Positions 1 to 7,159 of a DNA stretch of 17,598 nt are shown in pieces (position 1 is the stretch's first letter; every line of letters starts with the position of its first letter). The notes below the pieces were generated by a model that was given only the letters and a program-made list of their open reading frames with translations, was not told the origin of the DNA and did not search any database. The translations under genes were made by a program, and so were the position numbers. The stretch is from Microcystis aeruginosa W13-11 (lineage in GTDB: Bacteria; Cyanobacteriota; Cyanobacteriia; Cyanobacteriales; Microcystaceae): positions 1-17,598 of the forward strand of contig JAADBR010000087.1 in NCBI GenBank assembly GCA_009995705.1. The letters are read 5' to 3'.

Positions 1-134
1 GTAAACTTTACCATCTTTTAAATTCTCTATCCAATGACACGATCGGGTATTTGACGGGATGGTCTTGGATTTTAGAAGCTCTATGTCTGTCAGGAATTTA
101 GAAAAATGGTATTATAAAGGATACCAAATGGGTT
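1..134. other. Unassigned sequence abutting the hemB breakpoint
   Basis: This stretch takes the place of the missing 3' end of hemB. In the hemB direction it shows no reading frame resembling the HemB C-terminus. A 29-codon frame on the minus strand (97 down to 8, ending in TAA, peptide ending DREFKRW) has no start codon and I do not recognise it. It could be the edge of an inserted element or of a rearranged locus, but no terminal inverted repeat or target duplication can be seen because the window ends here. Confidence 0.3.
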
Positions 135-851
135 CTATATTATGTCTAAACTGGCTTCCTGTAACGCTTCCCGACTATTAGCCCCATCCATTTGATAGGT
201 TTTCTTATCACCAAATTTTGGCGCCGATTCTAAGGCATCCCGGAACGGACCATAATAAGCAGAGGCATATTTAGCCGTATAAGCGAGAATTCCCACATCC
301 AAATAGCCAGCCCCATCTAAAGCTCGAGGGATCGCCCCAATCCTACCATCCATCATATCGGAAGGAGCGACGAAATTAGCCCCGGCCGCCGCTGGCGAGA
401 GCGACATTTTCACTAAAACTTCTAGGGTTTCATCGTTGAGAATTTTACCCTCCTCCACAATACCATCATGACCATAAATCGAAAAAGGATCGAGGGCAAC
501 ATCGGTAATAATAATTATTTCAGGAACTTCTTTTTTGATCGCTTTCACTGCCCTTGGCACTAAACCATCGGGATTATAACTTTTTCTGCCGAAATTATCT
601 TTTTTATCTTCGGCAATCAGGGGGAAAAGAGCGATGGCATTAATGCCTAAGTTATAAGCATTAACCACTTCTTTGAGCAATAAATCGAGGGAATAACGAT
701 AACAATCAGGCCTAGAAGGAATAGCTACCTTTTGATTTTCTCCCTCCATGATAAAGAGGGGATAAATCAAGTCATTAACGGTTAATTCGGTCTCCCAAAC
801 AAGACATCGGATCGCTGGAGTGTAACGAAGACGACGGGGACGAATCGGCAT
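135..851 (-). pseudogene. hemB: Truncated delta-aminolevulinic acid dehydratase (porphobilinogen synthase)
   Basis: HemB condenses two 5-aminolevulinate molecules to porphobilinogen in tetrapyrrole (chlorophyll, haem, bilin) synthesis. The 238 residues match the family from its N-terminus: RPRRLRYTP, LIYPLFIMEGE, the metal-site region DVALDPFSIYGHDGIV, FVAPSDMMDGRIGAI, and AYTAKYASAYYGPFRDA, which holds the first active-site lysine. The metal motif has Asp where zinc enzymes have Cys, so this is the Mg-type, zinc-independent class. The frame ends in TAG just after EASLDI, where the family continues with an EGAD..MVKPALAYLDII-like segment. About 85 residues of the usual 320-330 are missing, including the Schiff-base lysine of MVKP, so the product should be inactive. 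It lies 116 bp downstream of folE on the same strand and may be a paralogue of an intact hemB elsewhere. Identity is near certain; loss of function is inferred. Confidence 0.88.
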
Positions 852-900
852 GATAACAGCGAGTTAAAAATAAAAATTAAACAGTAAATAGCTGGTTTTG

Positions 901-931
901 CCCTAGTTTTTTACCTAGGAAAAAACTGGGG
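901..931. repeat. Long inverted repeat between folE and hemB
   Basis: Two 12-bp arms (CCCTAGTTTTTT and AAAAAACTGGGG, pairing with one G-T) flank a 7-nt loop. Read from folE toward hemB it lies about 40 bp past the folE stop. It could terminate or attenuate transcription into hemB or stabilise the folE transcript end. The U-tract is inside the stem rather than after it, so this is not a classical terminator. Confidence 0.5.
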
Positions 932-967
932 ATAGGACGATAAAATAGTCACAATCCCCCTGACTAA

Positions 968-1624
968 TTAGTGAAAATCGGGACTATGACGAATCAAACT
1001 CATAAACTCTTGACGAGTCTTAGCAGAATCGGCAAAAATACCGCGCACGGCACTCGTAGAAGTCCAAGAACCGGGTTTTTCAACCCCGCGCATCACCATA
1101 CACATATGAGTAGCTTCAATCACCACAGCTACCCCTTGAGGTTGCAGTAATCCTAGCAAGGCATCGGCAATTTGTGCGGTTAAACGTTCCTGTACTTGCA
1201 GTCGTCTGGCATACATTTCACAGATGCGGGCAATCTTCGATAAACCGATCACTTTCCCGTTAGGAATATAGGCAACATGAGCGCGGCCGATAATGGGTAA
1301 AATATGGTGTTCACAGGAGCTAAAAATATCGATGTCTCGGATTAAAACCATCTCGTTAGCATTCTCGTGAAAAACTGCCCCATTCAGCAATTCATCCAGG
1401 GATTGCTGATAACCAGAAGTGAGAAATTTTAGGGCTTTTACTACTCGTTTGGGGGTGTCTCGTAAACCTTCGCGATCAGGATCTTCTCCTAATCCTAATA
1501 GCAGTGTTCGTACCGCTTGCATCATCTCGGCTTCCGATACCAGCGATTCAGGTTCGGTAATCACTTCGGAAAAGTGATTGTAGTCATCATTGTCAAAAAT
1601 TGCTTTGGATTTAGCTAAGGTCAT
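968..1624 (-). CDS. folE: GTP cyclohydrolase I (FolE1 type)
   Basis: It converts GTP to 7,8-dihydroneopterin triphosphate, the first step of folate and pterin synthesis, as a cytosolic homodecamer. From the ATG at 1624 the protein has 218 residues, of normal length. The catalytic core is clear: [15 protein letters not shown] (about 47-61), [13 protein letters not shown] (101-113), [11 protein letters not shown] (124-134) and [17 protein letters not shown] (170-186). By homology Cys104, His107 and Cys175 are the zinc ligands, and His106 and His173 line the active site. All are present, so this is a zinc-dependent FolE and not the metal-flexible FolE2. An in-frame TTG at 1645 would add seven residues, but ATG is the usual choice and the homologous region begins well after it. 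A GGAG lies about 15 nt upstream. A Fur/Zur-type palindrome about 300 bp upstream suggests metal control, and hemB follows on the same strand. Confidence 0.95.
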   Translation of the reverse strand: MTLAKSKAIFDNDDYNHFSEVITEPESLVSEAEMMQAVRTLLLGLGEDPDREGLRDTPKRVVKALKFLTSGYQQSLDELLNGAVFHENANEMVLIRDIDIFSSCEHHILPIIGRAHVAYIPNGKVIGLSKIARICEMYARRLQVQERLTAQIADALLGLLQPQGVAVVIEATHMCMVMRGVEKPGSWTSTSAVRGIFADSAKTRQEFMSLIRHSPDFH

Positions 1625-1686
1625 AGATATTTTTATGGACTCCAATAGTTAATTGATCGGCCAAGTTTTCTGATTTTACCAATGTT

Positions 1687-1715
1687 AATAAATACCCTTT
1701 GCTAGAGTATTTATT
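1687..1715. repeat. AT-rich inverted repeat upstream of folE
   Basis: AATAAATAC and GTATTTATT form perfect 9-bp arms around an 11-nt loop. On the plus strand T-rich sequence (TTTTCT) follows. It lies 63 bp from the folE start, so on the minus strand it would be in the folE leader; on the plus strand it would resemble a weak terminator. Its role is unknown. Confidence 0.35.
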
Positions 1716-1922
1716 TTTCTGGGCATCTAGACGATAACTAATGAAAGCTATCGGGTTATCCCCTCGTCTTTGGGTTTATCTCCGGTGCGGAAATCTGGAA
1801 AAATTGATTTTCCTAGTCACCGAAAAAGTCTTGAGTATCTCCCTTGTTAATTGAGGGCAGAGTTTCAATCCACAATTAGTTTATTTTGTCAAGTAGTTTG
1901 TTTGTTCGCAAAAGTAGCCTGT

Positions 1923-1949
1923 CTAGAATGATAATCGTTATCATTCTAG
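1923..1949. promoter_or_regulatory. Fur-family operator, Zur-type palindrome
   Basis: The arm CTAGAATGATAA, a centre TCG and the exact reverse complement of that arm make a perfect 27-bp dyad. The inner AATGATAA-N3-TTATCATT is a 19-bp Fur-family box. The TGATAAT half-site is the form I associate with the zinc regulator Zur in cyanobacteria, but iron-responsive Fur cannot be excluded. On the minus strand a TTGACA lies at 1892-1887, directly after the box, with no good -10. The only gene clearly downstream is folE (ATG 299 bp away), followed by hemB. On the plus strand no intact gene follows for more than 700 bp. Confidence 0.75.
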
Positions 1950-2694
1950 CAAAAAATTTGTCGTCAGATAAATATAGTCCTGTTAAGCTGTTTAAACTAT
2001 TTTGAAGAGATAAGCATATTTTGCGATTTTATCGCTTATATTCAGCAATATTACTGATTTTTTGCTATTCTTCCTCCGAGTATCAATTCGCCGGAGAAGC
2101 AAGGCGATCGAGAAAGAGTATTCCTTCCAGATGATCCTATTCGTGTTGAAAGATACCCCAAGCTAACTAAAAATCTTTTCGAGCGCGTTTTTCCTGCGAT
2201 CGGGATATATAGCGTTTCCTGTTCGCAAGAGGTACATTATCGATGTTGAAAAGCTTAATCGGCAAAGGTTTAACTGTGCCTTACAGGTGTGAGAACCGCT
2301 ATAAGTCGATATATCGCTGTAAATTCGCTATTGAAGCGTGGCCGCTCACAGCTTGAATAGTCTGGAGGTCGGTTCCCTAGCGTGACAATTGGGTGATACA
2401 ACCCACATTCTGCACTTCAACTTGTAGTATGACTGGTAGCATATAAAATGAAAAACCAGTTAAGTATTTATACTTATAATCTTAGGGAGGAAAAAGTGGC
2501 TCTCTTATTCTTTGTGTGATCAGTTTAACTTACTATAGAACCGATCAATCTTTGCGTCCTCTGTGTCTGGTGTGGTTCCTTCCACTCCCTCGCCAGCAGG
2601 AATGTATCTTAGAATACATTTTACCCACCAAACCCAAGAGAGCCAAAAAGTGAGAAACTAAAAAGGTTCTCAAAAAATATTCAAGTCAAGAAAA

Positions 2695-2844
2695 ATGTCA
2701 GAGATAGAAGTAAAAAATCTAGATCACTTAGGAATAGTAGCGGGAATAATTGATAAAATAGGAATCGAAGAGATAATTAACTTAAAATTAGGAATACAGA
2801 GAGAAAATAACATTTTGATCGCTAATTACCTACTCTCATCTTAA
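2695..2844 (+). pseudogene. N-terminal fragment of an IS1634-like (DUF4277) transposase
   Basis: The 49 codons begin MSEIEVKNLDHLGIVAG and continue IIDKIGIEEIINLKLGI. This is the N-terminal signature I recognise for transposases of the IS1634/IS4-like group with the DUF4277 domain, whose full proteins run to several hundred residues. Similarity fades after about residue 37, apparently through a small deletion and frameshift, and TAA follows at 2842. No DDE core or right end is present, as the CCB gene stop follows 29 bp later. A TGAGAA...TTCTCA inverted repeat at about 2651-2672 may belong to the element's left end. The element is dead. Confidence 0.7.
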
Positions 2845-2872
2845 CCAAATTCTTAAATCTTACTGAAATCGT

Positions 2873-3514
2873 CTAAAACTGACTGAAAGTGTTGGCTAAT
2901 TTATCAGCAATTCCCTCGATCCAAATTTCGTCTTGTTTAGTATAACTGCGCGGTGCATTTGCCGCCAAAATTAACACCCCTTCCTTACCGATGGGTTGAC
3001 AGATTAAGCCTTGGGTGTTTTCTGGCAAATAGTCAAACTCGATTTTAGCGGGATATAAATTTAAATTAACTAAATAAACTGCCTTACCGGTTTCTAAAAC
3101 TCTTTTGATAATATTACTAACTTTAACTTCAGAATTCTGGCTTAAGATACCGCGACGTAATAAAACTTCTCCCTGATAATAAACGATTAGAGATTTTGTC
3201 ACGGTGTTGGTTAAAAGTAAATGGGAAGCCCAGGCAAGCTCAATTTTGACTAATTCTGGCAAATCTGGGGCAAATTCCAGACCTTCGCGCCCGATTAATT
3301 CCACAGCATTCGGTAAGCGGGGTTGAACTCTTTGCCAGATTAAACCCACCAAAATTAAAACCCCACTCAAAATCACTCCCATCACATCGGAACGCGCTTG
3401 CGATGGGGTTAAATCGGCAGTGGCAAAACGATTAAATACTAATACCGTACCCCCGACGATGCCGGCGAACAGGGGTAACAGTCTTAAAATACGATTGGGA
3501 TCAGCTGGTGCCAT
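2873..3514 (-). CDS. Cofactor assembly of complex C subunit B (CCB2/CCB4-like)
   Basis: This family (CCB, DUF2930) takes part in covalent attachment of haem c_i to cytochrome b6 (maturation system IV) in cyanobacteria and chloroplasts, at the thylakoid membrane. The 213-residue protein has two predicted membrane helices near its N-terminus (about 11-28, LLPLFAGIVGGTVLVF; about 45-61, VMGVILSGVLILVGLIW). A soluble domain follows with GREGLEFAPDLP, SLIVYYQGEVLLRRG and YLPENTQGLICQPIG. It starts 9 nt after the rpaB stop on the same strand, so the two are probably co-transcribed. Assignment is by recognised sequence wording; which eukaryotic CCB it matches best is not decided. Confidence 0.8.
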   Translation of the reverse strand: MAPADPNRILRLLPLFAGIVGGTVLVFNRFATADLTPSQARSDVMGVILSGVLILVGLIWQRVQPRLPNAVELIGREGLEFAPDLPELVKIELAWASHLLLTNTVTKSLIVYYQGEVLLRRGILSQNSEVKVSNIIKRVLETGKAVYLVNLNLYPAKIEFDYLPENTQGLICQPIGKEGVLILAANAPRSYTKQDEIWIEGIADKLANTFSQF

Positions 3515-3523
3515 AGCTGAGAA

Positions 3524-4252
3524 CTATTCCTCGTCTAGTTCTAAAATACGTTGGAAAAGATAGCCTGTACCTCTAGCGGTGAGAATTAACTCAGGATTGC
3601 TGGGATCATCTTCTAATTTGGCTCGTAAACGGGAAATATGCACATCCACCACCCGCGTATCCACATGACGTTCGGGGGTATAACCCCAAACTTCCTGAAG
3701 GATTTCCGAGCGGGAAAAAGCTTCTCCCGAGCGACTGACCAATAATTCCAGTAAACTAAATTCCATACCAGTCAGACGGATGCGTTCATCCCCCTTATAA
3801 ACTTGGCGTTTATTGGTATCGATTTTAATGGAACCGATATGAATCACACCGGAACTAGGAATCCCCGGAGCGCCATTTTTCTCCACCCGACGCAACACCG
3901 AACGAATCCGCGCCTCGAGTTCTTTGGGAGAAAAAGGTTTAACTACATAGTCATCCGCGCCCAATTCTAGCCCGGTAATTCGATCGGCCACATCGCCCAA
4001 AGCGGTTAACATAATGATAGGAATATCCGATTCTTTGCGGAGTTCCTGACAGACACCGTAACCGTCTAATTTCGGCATCATCACATCCAAAACCACTAAA
4101 TCGGGTTCGGCGGTGCGGAAGGTTTCTAAAGCTTCCTCTCCGTCGGCGGCGGTGACGACTTCATAACCAATCATCGACAAACGAGTCTCTAAGATACGAC
4201 GGATGCTGGCTTCATCATCAACAACGAGAATTTTTTCCTTTTGGTTCTCCAA
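3524..4252 (-). CDS. rpaB: OmpR-type response regulator RpaB (Ycf27)
   Basis: RpaB is the essential cyanobacterial DNA-binding response regulator that, with sensor Hik33/NblS, controls high-light and photosystem genes through HLR1 sites. The receiver domain has the acidic pair DD (12-13), the phospho-acceptor Asp56 in LVVLDVMMPKLDGYG, Thr83 and Lys105 in VVKPF. The C-terminal winged-helix domain contains IRLTGMEFSLLELLVSRSGE, WGYTPERHVDTRVVDVHISRLRAKLE and a TARGTGYLF end. I place the start at TTG 4252 (giving MENQKEKILVVDDEAS). Known homologues begin in this way, and the GGAG at about 4263-4266 then has an 11-nt spacing. The alternative GTG at 4264 overlaps that GGAG and would add four residues. 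The gene is divergent from radA over about 230 bp, where I could not find a convincing HLR1 pair. Confidence 0.95.
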   Translation of the reverse strand: MENQKEKILVVDDEASIRRILETRLSMIGYEVVTAADGEEALETFRTAEPDLVVLDVMMPKLDGYGVCQELRKESDIPIIMLTALGDVADRITGLELGADDYVVKPFSPKELEARIRSVLRRVEKNGAPGIPSSGVIHIGSIKIDTNKRQVYKGDERIRLTGMEFSLLELLVSRSGEAFSRSEILQEVWGYTPERHVDTRVVDVHISRLRAKLEDDPSNPELILTARGTGYLFQRILELDEE

Positions 4253-4485
4253 CTGAATTAACACTCCTTAGTTAAATAGTGTGATGAATTTTAAAGTTAA
4301 ATAACGAGCGTTCCTGTTTATAGAATATCCCTTTGCCGTTATCATTAAGCCTAAATTTCCTATTTTATTTCTTTTATGACAATTATCAATAACTTTAGGG
4401 TCTTCCTTCTCCAATATCATACTTAATTAAATTTGACAAGAGAATTGATCCTCAAACCGCTTTTCTTCAACTTTTCTTAAAAAAC

Positions 4486-6012
4486 ATGGCGAAATCGCGA
4501 ACAATATATGTCTGTAGTGCTTGTGGGGCGGAATCTCCCCAATGGTTGGGAAAATGCCCCAGTTGTGACACCTACGGGACGCTAGAAGAACAAGTGATGG
4601 CTGGTGGCAATAATCCGGCGGGAAATCGCCCAGGATGGCAAAATAGTCGCCCAAATAACGGCAAAGGACAACGCAACCCGCAACCGCGCATCTCGGTGCG
4701 CTTCTCGGAAATTACCCAGTATGAACAGGAACGTTTTCCCTCCGGTTACGGGGAATTCGATCGCGTTCTCGGTGGTGGCATTGTCCCCGGTTCCCTTGTA
4801 CTAATCGGCGGCGATCCGGGTATCGGCAAATCGACGCTTTTACTGCAAGTTACCAACCAACTCGCCCAAAGATTACCGCGCATCCTTTACGTTTCCGCCG
4901 AAGAATCGGGACAACAGATTAAACTGCGGGCTGCCCGTTTAGGAGTGGGAGTAGTCCCCGTGGAGTCGGAAAATAACGGCAATGGCAAGGATGAAAAAGC
5001 CTCTGAATCAACTGCAGAACTCGATAATCATCTCTATGTTCTGCCAGAAACCGATTTAGAGGAAATCTTGCGGGAATTAGAATCTCTACGCCCACAGGTG
5101 GCGGTAATTGACAGTATTCAAACTCTTTATTTTGGGGCGTTAACTTCCGCACCGGGATCCGTCGCCCAAGTTCGCGAATGTACCTCCGCCTTGATGCAGG
5201 TGGCAAAACGGGAGAATATTACTTTATTAATTGTCGGTCATGTGACTAAAGAAGGGGCGATCGCAGGCCCGCGAGTTTTGGAACATTTGGTCGATACGGT
5301 GTTATATTTTGAAGGCGATCGCTATGCCTCCCATCGTCTCTTAAGATCCGTGAAAAACCGTTTTGGGGCAACCCATGAGATCGGTATTTTCGAGATGGTG
5401 GATCACGGTTTGGTGGAAGTGGAAAACCCCTCGGAATTGTTTTTAGGCAATCGCGATGAATTTTCCCCTGGTACGGCGACGGTGGTAGCCTGTGAAGGTA
5501 CACGCCCGATTGTGGTGGAGTTACAGGCATTAGTTAGCCCCACTAGCTATGCTTCCCCGCGAAGATCGACTACTGGCATAGAATACAACCGATTACAGCA
5601 AATTCTCGCCGTTTTAGAAAAGCGCGTCGGCATTCCTTTATCGAAATTAGATGCCTATGTTGCTTCCGCAGGAGGGTTGGGAGTGGAAGAACCGGCGGCG
5701 GATTTGGGAGTTGCGATCGCTGTTGTCGCTAGTTTTCGCGATCGAGTCGTGGATCCGCGCACAGTCTTAATCGGGGAAGTGGGATTAGGCGGACAAGTGC
5801 GTTTAGTGTCGCAAATGGAACTAAGATTAAAAGAAGCGGCGAAATTGGGCTTTAAACGGGCAATTGTCCCCAGAGGTCAAGTTTATCCCGAAGATGTGGG
5901 CTTAGAAATTGTTCCAGTTGGCAAGGTAATCGAGGCAATTGTCGCCGCAATTCCCCCCCAGCAGCGCTTTGGGGAAGATCTGGAAGACGAGGAAGGGGAA
6001 GGGCAAGAATAA
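4486..6012 (+). CDS. radA: DNA repair protein RadA (Sms)
   Basis: RadA is a RecA-like ATPase with a Lon-protease-like C-terminal domain that drives branch migration of recombination intermediates. In order, the sequence shows a four-cysteine zinc finger (Cys10, Cys13, Cys24, Cys27), a Walker A motif GGDPGIGKST (108-117), a Walker B-like VAVIDSIQ (205-212) and the RadA-specific KNRFG motif (290-294). A Lon-like domain with ASAGGLGVEEPAADLGVA and LIGEVGLGGQVR follows. At 508 residues it is longer than the roughly 450-460 of many bacterial RadA proteins. The extra length comes from a polar linker after the zinc finger (about 40-70), an insertion rich in Asn, Gly, Glu and Ser (about 160-180) and an acidic tail (EDLEDEEGEG). 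It has no close partner on its strand except petL 45 bp downstream. Three HIP1 octamers lie within it. Confidence 0.97.
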   Translation: MAKSRTIYVCSACGAESPQWLGKCPSCDTYGTLEEQVMAGGNNPAGNRPGWQNSRPNNGKGQRNPQPRISVRFSEITQYEQERFPSGYGEFDRVLGGGIVPGSLVLIGGDPGIGKSTLLLQVTNQLAQRLPRILYVSAEESGQQIKLRAARLGVGVVPVESENNGNGKDEKASESTAELDNHLYVLPETDLEEILRELESLRPQVAVIDSIQTLYFGALTSAPGSVAQVRECTSALMQVAKRENITLLIVGHVTKEGAIAGPRVLEHLVDTVLYFEGDRYASHRLLRSVKNRFGATHEIGIFEMVDHGLVEVENPSELFLGNRDEFSPGTATVVACEGTRPIVVELQALVSPTSYASPRRSTTGIEYNRLQQILAVLEKRVGIPLSKLDAYVASAGGLGVEEPAADLGVAIAVVASFRDRVVDPRTVLIGEVGLGGQVRLVSQMELRLKEAAKLGFKRAIVPRGQVYPEDVGLEIVPVGKVIEAIVAAIPPQQRFGEDLEDEEGEGQE

Positions 6013-6057
6013 CGGTACAATGCTAAAAAAGATTAAATTACTTGGGAGATTTTCACC

Positions 6058-6159
6058 ATGTCTGTGTTAGCTGTTGCCGCTTTAGCGGGTTATCTGATCG
6101 TTTTTACCGGAATTGCCCTCGGTCTCTTTTTCGGTCTGCGCTTCGCTAAAATTATCTAG
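6058..6159 (+). CDS. petL: Cytochrome b6f complex subunit PetL
   Basis: The 33-residue peptide starts MSVLAVAALAGYLIVF and ends GIALGLFFGLRFAKII: one membrane helix with a basic C-terminal end. The GIALGLxFGLRxxKII pattern is what I know of cyanobacterial PetL (Ycf7), a small peripheral helix that stabilises the b6f dimer. A good ribosome-binding site (GGGAG, 7-8 nt before the ATG) supports translation, and a possible -10 (TACAAT, about 6015-6020) lies just after radA. A CCB cytochrome b6 maturation gene sits 2.5 kb away on the other strand, so two b6f-related genes flank radA. PetM or another small thylakoid peptide is the main alternative. Confidence 0.75.
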   Translation: MSVLAVAALAGYLIVFTGIALGLFFGLRFAKII

Positions 6160-6172
6160 CATATAAAAGGTG

Positions 6173-6197
6173 TAGTGATCGGTTTAACTGGTCACTA
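6173..6197. repeat. Hairpin downstream of petL
   Basis: TAGTGATC and GGTCACTA can form an 8-bp stem (one G-U pair) around a 9-nt loop, 13 nt after the petL stop. No T-run follows, so it is not a standard terminator. It may protect the petL transcript end or separate it from the DUF29 array. The core GTGATCGGTTTAACT closely resembles a segment at 2516-2530 (14 of 15 bases). Confidence 0.4.
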
Positions 6198-6222
6198 TTG
6201 CCCATTCTAGGGGAAATAAAAA

Positions 6223-6693
6223 ATGACTGTTATTCCCGACTTAAAAACTCTCTACGAAATCGATGATTCCCTCTGGTTAGCAGAAACCATAGAACTGCTC
6301 AAGGCTAAAAATTTTGAAGCGTTAGATTTAGACAATTTAATCGAGGAGTTAGAAGACTTGGGAAACGAAAAAAAGTTTCGTGTTGCTAGTTTTTTGCAGC
6401 AAATTATCAGCCATTGTTTATTATTACAATTTTGGACAAGGGAAAGAGATTATAATCAAGCTCATTGGCAAGCAGAGATAATAAGTTTTCAATATCAGTT
6501 AAAGCACTATTTAACCACAAATCTTCGCAAATGTCTAGAACAGTAATTTGAGCAAATTTACTTTGAGTCTGTGCAATATGTTCGTAAAAAAACTGATAAT
6601 AAAGTCAACTTTCCTGATATTTGTCCCCACAGTTTAGAAGAACTTCTCGATCCTAATTGGCTACCATCTGACAATCAAGGAGATAAAAAATGA
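6223..6693 (+). pseudogene. DUF29 family protein, copy 1, with in-frame nonsense codon
   Basis: This is the first of five tandem DUF29 genes. It begins MTVIPDLKTLYEIDDSLWLA like its sisters, but TAA at 6544-6546 interrupts it after 107 codons. Copies 3 and 4 have GAA/GAG at this place (EQEFDNIY; here EQ-stop-FEQIY), so a single G-to-T change explains it. The frame then stays open with family sequence (YVRKKTDNKVNFPDIC, LLDPNWLPS). The usual stop after PYE is also gone, replaced by CAA, so the frame would run through the ribosome-binding site of copy 2. It would end at a TGA at 6691-6693 that overlaps the next ATG. The reading assumes no readthrough; a 107-residue truncated product is possible. 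Confidence 0.85.
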
Positions 6694-7145
6694 CTGTTAT
6701 TCCCGACTTAAAAACTCTCTACGAAATTGATGATTCTCTCTGGTTAGAAGAAACCATCGAACTCTTGAAAGCGAGAAGATTTGACGCTTTAGATTTAGGT
6801 AATTTAATCGGGGAGTTAGAAGATTTGGGAAACGAGAAAAAGTTTCGTGTTGCTAGTTTATTAGAACAAATTATCAGACATTTTTTACTTCTACAGTTTT
6901 GGACAAGGGAAAGAGAATACCATCAGGATCACTGGGAGTTAGAAATAGTCAACTTTCAAATTCAGCTAAAAAGAGGCTTAACCACCAATCTCCGTAATTA
7001 TTTACAAAATGAATTAACTAGCATTTATGAAGATGCAGTTTTCTTTGTGCGGAAAAAGACAAAGAATAAAGTTACTTTCCCTGATACTTGTCCCTACAGT
7101 TTAGAAGAACTTCTTGATCCTAATTGGCTACCACCTTACGAATAA
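6690..7145 (+). CDS. DUF29 family protein, copy 2
   Basis: This 151-residue protein belongs to DUF29, an all-helical family of unknown function, abundant and often multi-copy in cyanobacteria. It has no signal peptide or membrane helix. Shared blocks are LYEIDDSLWLEETIELL (10-26), LGNEKKFRVASLLEQII (46-62), HFLLLQFWTRERE (64-76) and the C-terminal FPDTCPYSLEELLDPNWLPPYE. The start is fixed by an AGGAGAT ribosome-binding site about 8 nt upstream and by conservation among the copies. It shares ARRFDALDL with copy 3 and VASLLEQII with copy 5. Its segment QIQLKRGLTTNLRNYLQNEL (about 87-106) and FFVRKKTKNKVT are its own. I do not assign a molecular function. Confidence 0.85.
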   Translation: MTVIPDLKTLYEIDDSLWLEETIELLKARRFDALDLGNLIGELEDLGNEKKFRVASLLEQIIRHFLLLQFWTREREYHQDHWELEIVNFQIQLKRGLTTNLRNYLQNELTSIYEDAVFFVRKKTKNKVTFPDTCPYSLEELLDPNWLPPYE

Positions 7146-7159
7146 AGGAGATAAAAAAA

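Larger units (their letters stand above)
1625..2694. other. Gene-poor 1.07-kb spacer
   Basis: I see no convincing gene here. It holds the AT-rich inverted repeat, the Fur/Zur-type palindrome and several small inverted repeats. One, at about 2601-2620, is AATGTAT...ATACATT; another, at about 2651-2672, is TGAGAA...TTCTCA just ahead of the transposase remnant. The stretch near 2555-2580 (tttgcgtcctctgtgtctgg) resembles a simple spacer repeat often seen in cyanobacterial genomes. A start-less 63-codon plus-strand frame (2058-2249, containing LPDDPIRVERYPKLTKN) could be a decayed gene fragment, but I cannot name a family. The region looks like a landing and decay zone for mobile DNA. Confidence 0.5.

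Noticed and set aside
2447..2518. 23-codon plus-strand frame MKNQLSIYTYNLREEK...
   Set aside because: Too short, no ribosome-binding site and no recognised family; it lies in a repeat-rich spacer.
2516..2530. GTGATCAGTTTAACT resembling 6175-6189 downstream of petL
   Set aside because: A 14 of 15 match between two AT-rich hairpin regions is too short to claim a repeat family without genome-wide counts.
4427..4654. Minus-strand open frame over the radA start
   Set aside because: It lies antisense to the conserved radA zinc-finger region, has no ribosome-binding site and reads as low-quality protein text; a shadow of radA.
4604..5530. Several short frames inside radA on both strands
   Set aside because: radA is a full, strongly conserved gene over this stretch; these frames have no family features.
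7124..7159. Upstream ATG extending DUF29 copy 3 by twelve residues
   Set aside because: It overlaps the end of copy 2, and no sister copy has such an extension; the ATG at 7160 has the shared ribosome-binding site.
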